Source of the DNA: Nocardioidaceae bacterium | GTDB lineage: Bacteria; Actinomycetota; Actinomycetes; Propionibacteriales; Nocardioidaceae | Assembly: GCA_030447865.1 (NCBI GenBank) | Contig: JAUJOD010000001.1 | Span: 1,102,909-1,166,908 of the forward strand | Length of the DNA stretch: 64,000 nt | Direction: 5' to 3' | Shown here: one piece after another, positions 1 through 7,298 of the stretch | Layout of the letters: every line of letters starts with the position of its first letter | Numbering within the stretch: the stretch's first letter is position 1 | Translations under genes and position numbers: made by a program | Notes under the pieces: model-generated | The model's input: only the letters and a program-made list of their open reading frames with translations | What the model was told of the DNA's origin: nothing | Database searches by the model: none

Positions 1-79
1 CTCCGTCGACGGAGAGCTGCACCTCGCCGTCGACCTGGGCGAGCGTGCGCAGATGTGCAGGGAGCACGACGCGGATCAT
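1..79 (-). CDS. MoaD/ThiS-like beta-grasp protein, N-terminal fragment
   Basis: The gene runs off the left edge; only the first 26 codons are present. They begin [20 protein letters not shown], which is the usual first strand and helix of a ubiquitin-like MoaD/ThiS protein. The ATG (77-79, minus strand) overlaps the TGA of the upstream BNR-repeat gene by four bases (ATGA), so the two are translationally coupled. A MoaD/ThiS-like protein beside a BNR propeller protein is a common actinobacterial pairing of unknown purpose. The C-terminal di-glycine that would mark a sulfur carrier lies outside the window, so a carrier role cannot be judged. Confidence 0.7.
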   Translation of the reverse strand, partial: MIRVVLPAHLRTLAQVDGEVQLSVDG

Positions 80-1191
80 GGCAGTGTCTGGACCTCGACG
101 GACAGCACGGGCGGCAGGTCGCGGACGATCGGTGCCCAGCTGTCGCCGGCGTCTGCTGACGCGTAGACCTGCCCACCCGTCGTACCGAAGTAGACCCCGC
201 ATGAGTCCAGCGAGTCGACGGCCATCGCGTCACGCAGCACGTTGACGTAGCAGTCGCTTTGCGGCAACCCCTTGGTGAGCGGCTCCCACTCGTTGCCACC
301 CGCGCGGCTGCGGTAGACCCGCAACTTGCCGTCGGGCGGGAAGTGCTCGGAGTCGCTCTTGATCGGGACGACGTAGACGGTGTCGGGCTCGTGGGCGTGG
401 ACGTCGATCGCAAAGCCGAAGTCGGTCGGCAGGTCGCCGCTGATCTCGTGCCAGGAGTCGCCGGCGTCGTCGCTGCGCATGACGTCCCAGTGCTTCTGCA
501 TGAACAGCACGTTCGGCCGCGTCGGGTGCATGGCGAGACGGTGCACGCAGTGCCCGACCTCGGCGTCGGGGTCGGGGATGCCGTCGGACAGCAGGCCGCG
601 GTTGATCGGCTGCCACGTCTTCCCGGCGTCGTCGGTGCGGAACGACCCGGCAGCGGAGATAGCGACGAAGATCCGTTCGGCGTCGGTGGGGTCGATCAGG
701 ATGGTGTGCAGGCACATCCCGCCTGCACCGGGCTGCCACGACGGACCCGAAGGGTGCTCACGAAGCGCGGAGAGCTCGTGCCACTCCTTCCCGCCGTCGG
801 TTGACTTAAAGAGCGCGGCGTCCTCAACCCCGGCGTACACCGTGTCGGGGTCGGTCAACGAGGGCTCGAGGTGCCACACGCGCGCGAACTCCCACGGGTG
901 CGGGGTGCCGTCGTACCACTGGTGGGTGCCGGGCGTGCCGTCGTACTGGAACGCGTTGCCGACCGGCTCCCAGGTCGCGCCGCCGTCGTCGGAGCGCTGG
1001 ATCAGCTGCCCGAACCAGCCGGTGGACTGAGACGCGTAGAGCCGCGATGGGTCGGCCGGAGAACCGGCGACGTGGTAGACCTCCCAACCAGGAAAGTGCG
1101 GCCCGCTGACGTCCCACCGCTCGCGTTGGCCGTCAGCCGTCAAGACGAAGGCACCCTTGCGGGTGCCGACCAGAACCCGTACACCGCTCAT
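76..1191 (-). CDS. BNR/sialidase-like beta-propeller protein
   Basis: This 371-residue protein has repeated Asp-box motifs of the S-x-D-x-G-x-T-W kind ([45 protein letters not shown]), the signature of BNR/YCF48-type propellers also found in sialidases. No signal peptide is visible, so it is probably cytoplasmic, and nothing proves glycosidase activity; the repeats only establish the fold. The ATG is preceded by a good Shine-Dalgarno (GAAGGGGA). It is coupled by an ATGA overlap to the MoaD-like gene, so the two products probably act together. True sialidase activity is unlikely because the family arginine triad is not obvious. Confidence 0.8.
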   Translation of the reverse strand: MSGVRVLVGTRKGAFVLTADGQRERWDVSGPHFPGWEVYHVAGSPADPSRLYASQSTGWFGQLIQRSDDGGATWEPVGNAFQYDGTPGTHQWYDGTPHPWEFARVWHLEPSLTDPDTVYAGVEDAALFKSTDGGKEWHELSALREHPSGPSWQPGAGGMCLHTILIDPTDAERIFVAISAAGSFRTDDAGKTWQPINRGLLSDGIPDPDAEVGHCVHRLAMHPTRPNVLFMQKHWDVMRSDDAGDSWHEISGDLPTDFGFAIDVHAHEPDTVYVVPIKSDSEHFPPDGKLRVYRSRAGGNEWEPLTKGLPQSDCYVNVLRDAMAVDSLDSCGVYFGTTGGQVYASADAGDSWAPIVRDLPPVLSVEVQTLP

Positions 1192-1250
1192 CTGGATCCC
1201 CTTCCGATGCGCAAGTCGTCGCGTTACGGATGATCATGGCATGGGCGTCC

Positions 1251-1341
1251 GACAAGGCGGGAGGGGTCCTCGAGCGACGTTAAGCGGCCTTCTCCAGCTC
1301 GGCGAGCAGTCGTTGGCGAGGCTCCCGAAGGCTGGACTTGG
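1251..1341. repeat. 91-bp direct repeat, left (degenerate) copy
   Basis: This segment aligns without gaps to 2254-2344 with about 9 mismatches in 91 positions. The right copy spans the end of the alpha/beta hydrolase gene and the end of the convergent Clp-N gene. The left copy therefore holds a fragment of both gene ends but neither gene. It is the scar of a segmental duplication followed by deletion. Confidence 0.85.
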
Positions 1342-1376
1342 CACCGGACCGACCAGATGCTTAGGAATGGTTGGCA

Positions 1377-1395
1377 CCGGACGCAGATCGTCCGG
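1377..1395. other. Perfect hairpin before the DinB remnant
   Basis: CCGGACG (1377-1383) and CGTCCGG (1389-1395) form a perfect 7-bp stem with a five-base loop. It lies just upstream of a TAGCGT hexamer (1405-1410) seven bases before ATG 1418. Either a terminator left over from the duplicated segment or an operator is possible; no T-run follows. Confidence 0.4.
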
Positions 1396-1417
1396 AACTT
1401 GCCCTAGCGTGATGGCC

Positions 1418-1564
1418 ATGGGCGACTTCCACGAGCAGGACCTCAACTGGTCCCAGGTGGAGAACCTCCCCCTCAAGGACTGTCTCTGCATCGTCCTCAA
1501 TGAGGAATGGGAGCACCGGCTCTACGGCGAACGTGACCTGACCGCACTAGAGAAAGCGAACTGA
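1418..1564 (+). pseudogene. C-terminal remnant of a DinB-family protein
   Basis: The 48-codon frame from ATG 1418 ends NEEWEHRLYGERDLTALEKAN, which resembles the C-terminal tail of actinobacterial DinB/mycothiol-transferase-like proteins (the NEEW-H-RYA-RDL pattern, recalled from the family). The helical bundle and metal-binding histidines that should precede it are missing; upstream lies the 91-bp repeat instead. The fragment ends two bases before the ATG of the hydrolase gene, suggesting the two genes were once an operon. A promoter-like TAGCGT seven bases before the ATG could still express a short leaderless peptide, but I treat it as a truncated pseudogene. Confidence 0.55.
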
Positions 1565-1566
1565 CC

Positions 1567-2286
1567 ATGGACATCGTGCTCATTCCCGGCCTATGGCTCG
1601 ACGGATCCGCGTGGGACAAGGTGGTGCCCGCCCTTGAGGAACTCGGCCACCGCCCCGTGCCGCTCACCCTCCCCGGTCAGGGTGCCGGATCTGCCTCCGC
1701 CACCCTCGACGACCAGGTGGCGGCGGTGCTCGCCGCCGTGGACTCAGCCTCCGACAAGCCCATGGTGGTGGGGCATTCCGCCGCCGCGACGCTAGCGTGG
1801 CTGGCGGCCGACGCGCGACCGGAGAAGGTGGCCAAGGTCGCCCTCATCGGCGGCTGGCCGTCCGCCGACGGGGAGCCCTACGCCGACTTGTTCGAGCCGA
1901 AGGACGGCGTCATGCCCTTCCCCGGCTGGGGGCCGTTCGAAGGGCCAGACTCCGCTGACCTCGACGAGGAGGCCAAGCGAAGCTTCGAGTCTGCCGCGAT
2001 CCCCGTCCCCGAAGAGGTGAGCAAGGGCGTGGTGCGTCTGGCTGACAAGCGACGGTACGACGTCCCAGTCGTGCTCGTGTGCCCCGAGTTCACCCCCGCC
2101 GAGGCCCAGGAGTGGATCGACGCCGGAAACTTGCCCGAGCTCGCCAAGGCCAAGCACCTTGACCTCGTCGACATCGACTCGGGTCACTGGCCCATGCTCA
2201 CCAAGCCGGTCGAACTCGCTGGGCTCCTGGCTGCAGCGGCTGGACGGGCAGGCGACAAGTCGGGAGGGGTCCTCGAGCGAAGTTAA
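1567..2286 (+). CDS. Alpha/beta hydrolase
   Basis: A compact 239-residue alpha/beta hydrolase. It begins MDIVLIPGLW with the oxyanion-hole HG-like turn replaced by PG-LW. It carries the nucleophile elbow GHSAA with Ser71 and a catalytic histidine in DSGHWPM (His207); an acid in the region around residue 172 could complete the triad. No signal peptide is present. Substrate cannot be assigned; relatives include small-molecule esterases. The gene follows the DinB remnant by two bases, and its stop overlaps the stop of the convergent Clp-N gene by four bases. Its last 33 bases are part of a duplicated 91-bp segment, whose other copy sits 1 kb upstream. Confidence 0.85.
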   Translation: MDIVLIPGLWLDGSAWDKVVPALEELGHRPVPLTLPGQGAGSASATLDDQVAAVLAAVDSASDKPMVVGHSAAATLAWLAADARPEKVAKVALIGGWPSADGEPYADLFEPKDGVMPFPGWGPFEGPDSADLDEEAKRSFESAAIPVPEEVSKGVVRLADKRRYDVPVVLVCPEFTPAEAQEWIDAGNLPELAKAKHLDLVDIDSGHWPMLTKPVELAGLLAAAAGRAGDKSGGVLERS

Positions 2287-2344
2287 GCGGCCTTGTCGAG
2301 CTCGGCGAGCAGGCGTTCGCGAAGCTCCCCAAGGCTTGACTTGG
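2254..2344. repeat. 91-bp direct repeat, right copy
   Basis: This is the intact partner of the copy at 1251-1341, about 90 percent identical. It covers the last codons of the hydrolase (plus strand) and the last 20 codons of the Clp-N gene (minus strand). Because both gene ends are in both copies, the convergent arrangement existed before the duplication. Confidence 0.85.
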
Positions 2345-2837
2345 TGGCGAGGATCTGGCCGGCGATGCCGTCTGCCTCGCGGATCAGCCCGAGCAGCACG
2401 TGCTCGGAGCCCAGCTGGTGATGGCCGAGCTGCTTGGCTTCTCGCAGTGAGAGCTCCAGCGCCTTCTTCGCCCGTGGCGTGAACGGGAGCCTCCCGCCGG
2501 GTCGTCCGCCGTGGGGCTGATCGAGCACACCCTCACCGAACGAACCCTCAACCTTCGCTCGTACGGCGTCGAGATCGATCCCGAGGACCGAAAGCGCATC
2601 CGCCTCCTGCGCGCCGAGTTGATCGGTGCCGCAGCCAACTCGACGTACCACTTCAGCCCGCACGAAGTCGGGCGATAGGTGGGCTTCGGCGAGCACTGTC
2701 GCTGCGGCTCCGCTCGACTGGCCAAGGACTCCGAGCAGCAGATGCTCAGTGCCGACGTATTGGTGGCGCAGTTCCCCGGCTTCCCGCAGGGCCGTCTTCA
2801 CCACCTCACGCGCGGACGACGTGAATCGCTCGAACAT
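2283..2837 (-). CDS. Clp N-terminal domain protein
   Basis: A 184-residue protein made of two Clp-N repeats and nothing else. MFERFTSSAREVVKTALREA and the following EHLLLGVL are the first repeat; FTPRAKKALELSLREA with GSEHVLLGLI is the second. ClpC/ClpB unfoldases carry the same module at their N-terminus, where it binds substrates and adaptors; here the AAA+ domains are absent. It may act as an adaptor or a decoy for ClpC, or sense misfolded protein. It lies three bases downstream of a small HTH gene in the same direction, an arrangement common in actinobacteria, so the pair is one operon. Confidence 0.88.
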   Translation of the reverse strand: MFERFTSSAREVVKTALREAGELRHQYVGTEHLLLGVLGQSSGAAATVLAEAHLSPDFVRAEVVRRVGCGTDQLGAQEADALSVLGIDLDAVRAKVEGSFGEGVLDQPHGGRPGGRLPFTPRAKKALELSLREAKQLGHHQLGSEHVLLGLIREADGIAGQILATKSSLGELRERLLAELDKAA

Positions 2838-2840
2838 CGA

Positions 2841-3071
2841 CTACCTCCCTTTGCGCAACCGGCGTCCGCCGGCATGCTTTTGGTGCACTGCCTGCTTGCT
2901 GACGCCGAGGGCCTCGGCGATCTCCTGCCACGACCAGTCCTGGTTGCGTGCGTTGGTCACCTGGATCGCCTCAAGCTTCTCCAGCAGCGTCCGCAGCGCT
3001 CGCACGGCGCGTAGCCCCACCCGGGGGTCTTTGCTGCCCGCATCCTCAGCAAGGTCCGTCGCTTCGGTCAT
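2841..3071 (-). CDS. Small HTH regulator of the Clp-N operon
   Basis: A 76-residue DNA-binding protein. The C-terminal half (WSWQEIAEALGVSKQAVHQK) is a clear helix-turn-helix ending in a basic tail RRLRKGR. I start it at ATG 3071, not the TTG nine bases upstream, because a consensus promoter sits exactly right for a leaderless message beginning at that ATG, and the TTG lies inside an operator. It is probably the autoregulator of the two-gene operon. Proteins of this type are found almost always next to a Clp-N protein; a link to protein-quality stress is inference. Confidence 0.85.
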   Translation of the reverse strand: MTEATDLAEDAGSKDPRVGLRAVRALRTLLEKLEAIQVTNARNQDWSWQEIAEALGVSKQAVHQKHAGGRRLRKGR

Positions 3072-3075
3072 ACTC

Positions 3076-3119
3076 GTCAACCTATCTTGACGAATAGCCG
3101 CCTGTCAAGTCACCTTGAC
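3076..3119 (-). promoter_or_regulatory. Leaderless promoter with two tandem operators
   Basis: On the minus strand TTGACA (3103-3108) and TAGGTT (3079-3084) are -35 and -10 elements separated by 18 bases, and the ATG at 3071 follows the -10 by seven bases, so the transcript should be leaderless. Two identical-format palindromes, GTCAA-N6-TTGAC, sit at 3076-3091 and 3104-3119. One covers the -10 and the other overlaps the -35; their centres are 28 bp apart. This is the layout expected for cooperative autorepression by the HTH protein, which remains inference. Confidence 0.7.
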
Positions 3120-3139
3120 GAAAGGAGTCCAGGCAGAAA

Positions 3140-3203
3140 CGAGCCCGCGGGCTGGCGTGGCGCTTGCCACGGCTGGATGGACTGTCCAGCACCCACGGGC
3201 TCG
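3140..3203. other. Predicted three-way-junction structured element
   Basis: The outer stem pairs 3140-3151 with 3192-3203 (11 pairs, one C-A mismatch). Inside are two adjacent perfect 6-bp hairpins, 3156-3161/3166-3171 with loop GCTT and 3172-3177/3185-3190 with a seven-base loop. The hairpins abut with no linker, and one base links the second to the outer stem. The element lies between the divergent Clp-N/HTH and IdeR promoters and is not followed by a T-run, so a simple terminator does not explain it. Function unknown. Confidence 0.5.
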
Positions 3204-3527
3204 GGTAGCTAACGGGAATTCGCTACGCCGTCCAACGTTGCGACTGCCTAGCGGCTAGCCACCTCACATGTCCGATAAGAACACATTCGTCGGACCACCT
3301 CCTCTCACGTGTGCGAACACGGTACGTCGGGCTGACGGCCAAGACAAGGCCTTTACATTGACCCGGTTTTCCGCGTGTCGAGCAGGTTGTTGACCGACAT
3401 CCGACCGCTGCGGAGCTCCGCCGACTGCCGCCGTCCCGCACCGCCGGTTGGTGGCTGATGCGGGAGATGGGACACAATGGCGAGGCACGAGCCCTTCCTT
3501 TTCTGCGCGACAGGGGGACGATCCGTC
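3204..3527. other. Upstream region of the iron regulator gene
   Basis: About 320 bases without a convincing gene. It contains a short hairpin (GTCCGA/TCGGAC around 3268-3294) and TTGACC hexamers but no clear -10 partner. I see no 19-bp IdeR box. The sequence immediately before GTG 3528 holds a strong AGGGGG ribosome-binding site. Confidence 0.4.
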
Positions 3528-4220
3528 GTGACGGACCTCATCGACACCACGGAGATGTACCTGCGCACGATCTTCGAGCTGGAGGAGGAAGGGATTCTTC
3601 CGTTGCGGGCGCGGATCGCCGAGCGGCTGCACCAGTCCGGCCCGACGGTGAGTCAGACCGTCGGCCGGATGGAACGCGACGGGTTGCTGACCATCGAGGG
3701 CGACCGGCACTTGGAGCTGACCGATGAAGGGCGCCGGCTCGCGACCCGGGTCATGCGAAAGCACCGGCTTGCCGAGCGGTTGCTCACCGACGTGATCGGC
3801 CTGGACTGGGAGCACGTGCACGCGGAGGCGTGCCGATGGGAGCACGTGATGTCGGAGACGGTTGAGCGCCGGCTGCTGGAGATCCTCGACCACCCGACGG
3901 TGTCGCCGTACGGCAACCCGATCCCCGGTCTGGCAGAGCTCGGGGAGGGTGCCCTGCAGGAGGAGTTCCTCGACGGCGTCGAGCCCGTCGGTTCGGTGGC
4001 GGACGGCACCGAGCAGCAGGTCGTCGTCTGCCGCATCGCTGAGCCGATCCAGACCGAGGAGCTGATGGTGGCCCTGCGCCGGGTCGGCGCGCAGCCCGGT
4101 CAGGTGGTCACCGTGACCCGCGGAGCCGTCGGCGTGCTGGTTGCCAGCGGCGGAGAGTCCGCGGAGCTCGACGATGACGTGGCCTCCCACTTGTTCGTAC
4201 GTCGACTCGCTGATGACTGA
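3528..4220 (+). CDS. ideR: Iron-dependent repressor IdeR/DtxR
   Basis: A 230-residue DtxR-family metalloregulator that represses siderophore and iron-uptake genes when Fe2+ is bound. Starting at GTG 3528, preceded by AGGGGG, the residues fall on DtxR numbering exactly: Met10, Cys102, Glu105 and His106 form the primary metal site, and His79, Glu83 and His98 the ancillary site. The order is winged HTH (about 1-73), dimerisation domain (74-140) and an SH3-like C-terminal domain. An ATG 51 bases upstream would add a tail foreign to the family, so I reject it. The MFS gene follows 18 bases later and may be co-transcribed. Confidence 0.95.
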   Translation: MTDLIDTTEMYLRTIFELEEEGILPLRARIAERLHQSGPTVSQTVGRMERDGLLTIEGDRHLELTDEGRRLATRVMRKHRLAERLLTDVIGLDWEHVHAEACRWEHVMSETVERRLLEILDHPTVSPYGNPIPGLAELGEGALQEEFLDGVEPVGSVADGTEQQVVVCRIAEPIQTEELMVALRRVGAQPGQVVTVTRGAVGVLVASGGESAELDDDVASHLFVRRLADD

Positions 4221-4238
4221 CCGGCGGTCAGACGGCAG

Positions 4239-5438
4239 TTGAAGAGTCCGTTCGAGGGCCTCCCGCGGGAGGTCGCCGTGCTGGCCGCTGTGGCGGTGGC
4301 GGTAGCGGTCGGCTTCGGGGTGGTCGCACCAGCGATCCCCGAGTTCGCTCGCTCCTTCGGAGTGGGAAAGACAGCAGCCGGGGCGGTCGTGTCAGCGTTC
4401 GCGCTGATGCGCTTCGTCTCGGCGCTTGGCGGCGGGCGCCTCGTCGACGCGTTCGGGGAGCGGGTCATCCTCGCCACCGGTATCGGGATCGTGGCAGTCT
4501 CCACCGGCCTTGCCGGCCTCTCGCAGAGCTACCTGCAGCTGCTGCTGCTGCGCGGTGTCGGCGGCATCGGGTCGGCGATGTTCACGATCTCGGCGACCGC
4601 GCTGCTGTTCCGGGTCGTCGACGGCTCCAGCCGCGGCCGGGCAACCGGCCTCTTCCAGTCCGGCTTCCTCATCGGCGGTCTACTCGGGCCGCTCGTCGGC
4701 GGGTTCTTGACCGACGTCTCGCTGCGGTTGCCGTTCTACGTGTACGCCGTGTCGCTGATCGCCGCCGGATCGATCGGTGCGCTGTTCCTCTCCAGCGCCC
4801 GGTTGCGCAGTGACACGGACGCCGACGCAGACGAGGAGCCAGCCACCGCGACGTCACTGCGGGAAGCATGGGCCAGTCCCGCCTACCAAGCCGCGGTGAT
4901 CGTGAACTTCGCGATCGGCTGGGCCTTCTTCGGCGTCCGGATGAGCCTGATACCTCTTTTTGTGATCGAGGCGCTGAACCAGCGCGCCATCTGGACGGGC
5001 GTTGGGTTCGTGTGCGCGTCCTTGGCGCAGGTCAGCTTCCTCGTCATTGCCGGTCGCTTCGTCGACAGCAAAGGTCGGCGCCCGGCGATGATCGCGGGTA
5101 CGGCGGTCGCTGGCGCGTCGCTCGTCGCGCTCGCGTTGACTACTTCGCTGCCGGTCTTCTTGGCGGCGATGACCGCCATGGGGGTCGGCGGCGCGTTCAT
5201 GGGCACAGCACCCGGTGCCGTCGTGGGGGACGTCATGTCAGGCCGGGGCGGTCGTGTCGTGGCGGTCTTCGGGATGGCGTCCGACGCCGGGGCCATCACC
5301 GGCCCGCTGGCGGCCGGGTGGCTCGCCGACCAGCTCTCGTTCGGGGCGGCTTTCGCGGCCTGCGCGGTGGTGCTCTTCATCGGCACAGCTGCGGCGGTGC
5401 GCATGCCGGAAACGCTCGAGCTGCAGGTCGCCCGCTAG
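4239..5438 (+). CDS. MFS transporter
   Basis: A 399-residue major facilitator with twelve hydrophobic segments and the motif-A-like loop GGGRLVDAFGERVIL after helix 2; the second half repeats it as AGRFVDSKGRRPAM. The central loop is acidic (DADADEEPATA). It belongs to the drug-exporter-like MFS class; the substrate is unknown. The listed TTG start keeps the LPREVAVLAAV lead-in common in relatives. A GTG at 4278 with a perfect GGGAGG five bases upstream is a serious alternative and would remove only 13 residues. It follows ideR by 18 bases, which hints at a role in metal or siderophore export, though that is only context. Confidence 0.85.
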   Translation: MKSPFEGLPREVAVLAAVAVAVAVGFGVVAPAIPEFARSFGVGKTAAGAVVSAFALMRFVSALGGGRLVDAFGERVILATGIGIVAVSTGLAGLSQSYLQLLLLRGVGGIGSAMFTISATALLFRVVDGSSRGRATGLFQSGFLIGGLLGPLVGGFLTDVSLRLPFYVYAVSLIAAGSIGALFLSSARLRSDTDADADEEPATATSLREAWASPAYQAAVIVNFAIGWAFFGVRMSLIPLFVIEALNQRAIWTGVGFVCASLAQVSFLVIAGRFVDSKGRRPAMIAGTAVAGASLVALALTTSLPVFLAAMTAMGVGGAFMGTAPGAVVGDVMSGRGGRVVAVFGMASDAGAITGPLAAGWLADQLSFGAAFAACAVVLFIGTAAAVRMPETLELQVAR

Positions 5439-5469
5439 CCTTGGCCTGCGACACGGGGAGGCGAGCCAG

Positions 5470-6486
5470 ATGAGGCGGCGACGCACGAGAAGGCTGTTGG
5501 TCCGCCCGGTTGCTCGGCTAGGCAGCGTTGCCTGCAGCTTCGCGCTCGCCGCGACAGCGTGCACGGGTAATCCGGCGGACGCGCCGGTCAGTGCGTCATC
5601 GCCGCCGCCCACACCAGTCGCGGCCAGCGGTGAATGCGGGTCCTTGACGATCGCCTACGACGCCAGCAACGGCTACGAGATCAGCGCCTTCATCGTCGGG
5701 CGCATCGCCGCAGACGAGCTCGGCTGCGACGTCGAGTACGTCGACACGACGTCTCGGCAGGCCTGGCGGCTGGTGGCCTCGGGTGAGGCAGACGTATACC
5801 TTGACGCGTTCGGCAACACCGACCTCCAGCAGAGCCTCGCCGCGCCTGGCGGCCCGGTCACGATCCTCGGCAGCAACGGCATCCTCGGAGGTGTTGACCT
5901 GCTTGCACCGTTCTTCATGGCCGACCGCGGCCTGAACTCGGCGCGGGACCTGCCCGACGTACGCCGCATCGGCTGGGGCCGCACCCGGCCCTCGATCACC
6001 ACCATCCCCGAGCTGTTGGCACTGGCTCGGGCGTTCGTGGAGTCACAAGGCCTCGACTACGCCGTGCGGGACTACAGCCAAGCAGCCGAGGAAGCCGGGA
6101 CCGCGCAGCTGCTCGAACAGCCCCGGCGCGACGACGATCAGGGCCGCCCCAACCTCTACCTGGTCGCTGGCCCGCGGCAGTTCCTCGGCGACGGGCCCGG
6201 CCGGCAGGTGGTCGACATCCCCGAGTCGGCCGCCGAGTCGTGCCAGCCGAGCCCCGCGGCGACGCTGTGCTCCCTCGACAACTTCCGTTACCTGAAGATC
6301 GCCAACTCGCAGTTCGCCCACTCCGACAACCCGGCGTACAACCTGGTGTACAACTTCCGGCTCAGCCGCGTGGAGGCGGGAAACGTCCTCGACATCGTCG
6401 CCCTGAGCGGGTACGACGTTGGCTCGGCCGACGCAGCCGCTTGGGTCAACACCCACCGCGGCGTCTGGCAACGCTGGCTCGAGTAA
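5470..6486 (+). CDS. Betaine/choline-type ABC substrate-binding lipoprotein
   Basis: A 338-residue lipoprotein of the OpuAC/ProX family. The arginine-rich N-terminus leads into a hydrophobic stretch and lipobox ALAATAC, followed by a Ser/Pro linker. The binding domain starts near GSLTIAYDASNGYEISAFIVG, with ADVYLDAFGN and the hinge regions typical of quaternary-amine binders. No permease or ATPase gene is adjacent, so this is an orphan binding protein that either serves a transporter elsewhere or acts as a sensor. It follows the MFS gene by 31 bases in the same direction. The exact ligand cannot be read because the aromatic cage is not obvious. Confidence 0.75.
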   Translation: MRRRRTRRLLVRPVARLGSVACSFALAATACTGNPADAPVSASSPPPTPVAASGECGSLTIAYDASNGYEISAFIVGRIAADELGCDVEYVDTTSRQAWRLVASGEADVYLDAFGNTDLQQSLAAPGGPVTILGSNGILGGVDLLAPFFMADRGLNSARDLPDVRRIGWGRTRPSITTIPELLALARAFVESQGLDYAVRDYSQAAEEAGTAQLLEQPRRDDDQGRPNLYLVAGPRQFLGDGPGRQVVDIPESAAESCQPSPAATLCSLDNFRYLKIANSQFAHSDNPAYNLVYNFRLSRVEAGNVLDIVALSGYDVGSADAAAWVNTHRGVWQRWLE

Positions 6487-6555
6487 CCCCCCGAAGATGG
6501 GAGGGGAGTGGCACACTGAGGCTTGGCCAGCCGTCGACCTCGACGAGGAGTGCTC

Positions 6556-7224
6556 ATGCTGGGTCGCAGCAGCGCCATTGCCGTTTCGACGCTTGCTCTG
6601 CTGGTTGCGACGGCTGGCGGCGCGGCGGCCCGTAGCTGCGACGAGGGCGCCGTCTCCAGCTCCCCGGCCAGCACGGTCGCCGTAGCAGCGGCAGTCGGTG
6701 ACCGTTCGCCCGGAGCCGCGCAAAGGTCACAACCGCAGCAGCGTCGGTTCTGGGTCAGCGACCGCAACTACTACCGGTCGGACTGGTACGCCGGCAAGCA
6801 CCGCAAGATGATCGCGTACGGCTGCACGCGGGCGCCGTACTACGCCCCCGACCCCCGCTGTCAGAAGGGCCGCGGCTTCCACCACGGCATCGACATCGCC
6901 ATGCCGTGCGGGACTCGCCTGTTCGCCGGCTTGCGCGGCACCGTGGTGCGGCCGACCTCGCCGGGCGCCCTCGGGTCGGCGTACGGCGCCGATGCTTTCC
7001 GGTTGCGCAACAGCCGCATGCAGAAGGACTTCGTCATCGGTCACGTGCGCAAGGTCTTCGTCCAGCCGGGCGACCGCGTCGCTCGCGGCACGCTCATCGC
7101 GCGGGCGTCCGACGCCGGAGCGCCCGACGGCTGCCACCTGCACTTCGAGGTGCGCCCAGCAGCTCAGGGATACCAGGCGGCGGTCGCTCCGACGGACGAC
7201 ATCGGGTTGCGCCGCGTCGGTTAG
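6556..7224 (+). CDS. Secreted M23-family peptidase
   Basis: A 222-residue exported protein. ATG 6556 is preceded by GAGGAG and begins a signal peptide (MLGRSSAIAVSTLALLVATAGG-type, cleaved near AAA). The LytM/M23 zinc motifs are present: H-x3-D in FHHGIDIAMP and H-x-H in CHLHFEV. Family members cut peptidoglycan cross-bridges, so a role in cell-wall remodelling is likely. There is no SH3, LysM or coiled-coil domain, so wall binding must depend on the catalytic domain or the approximately 50-residue basic lead-in. Confidence 0.88.
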   Translation: MLGRSSAIAVSTLALLVATAGGAAARSCDEGAVSSSPASTVAVAAAVGDRSPGAAQRSQPQQRRFWVSDRNYYRSDWYAGKHRKMIAYGCTRAPYYAPDPRCQKGRGFHHGIDIAMPCGTRLFAGLRGTVVRPTSPGALGSAYGADAFRLRNSRMQKDFVIGHVRKVFVQPGDRVARGTLIARASDAGAPDGCHLHFEVRPAAQGYQAAVAPTDDIGLRRVG

Positions 7225-7298
7225 CGGCTGCACGCGGATGGCGCTGCGGACCCCTGGCACCTAAGGTCGAAGACCTACCGCGCGCGAGGAGGCAGCAG

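Noticed and set aside
3477-3527. ATG 3477 as the start of ideR
   Set aside because: The extra 17 residues are foreign to the family; GTG 3528 has a good ribosome site and puts the metal ligands on DtxR numbering.
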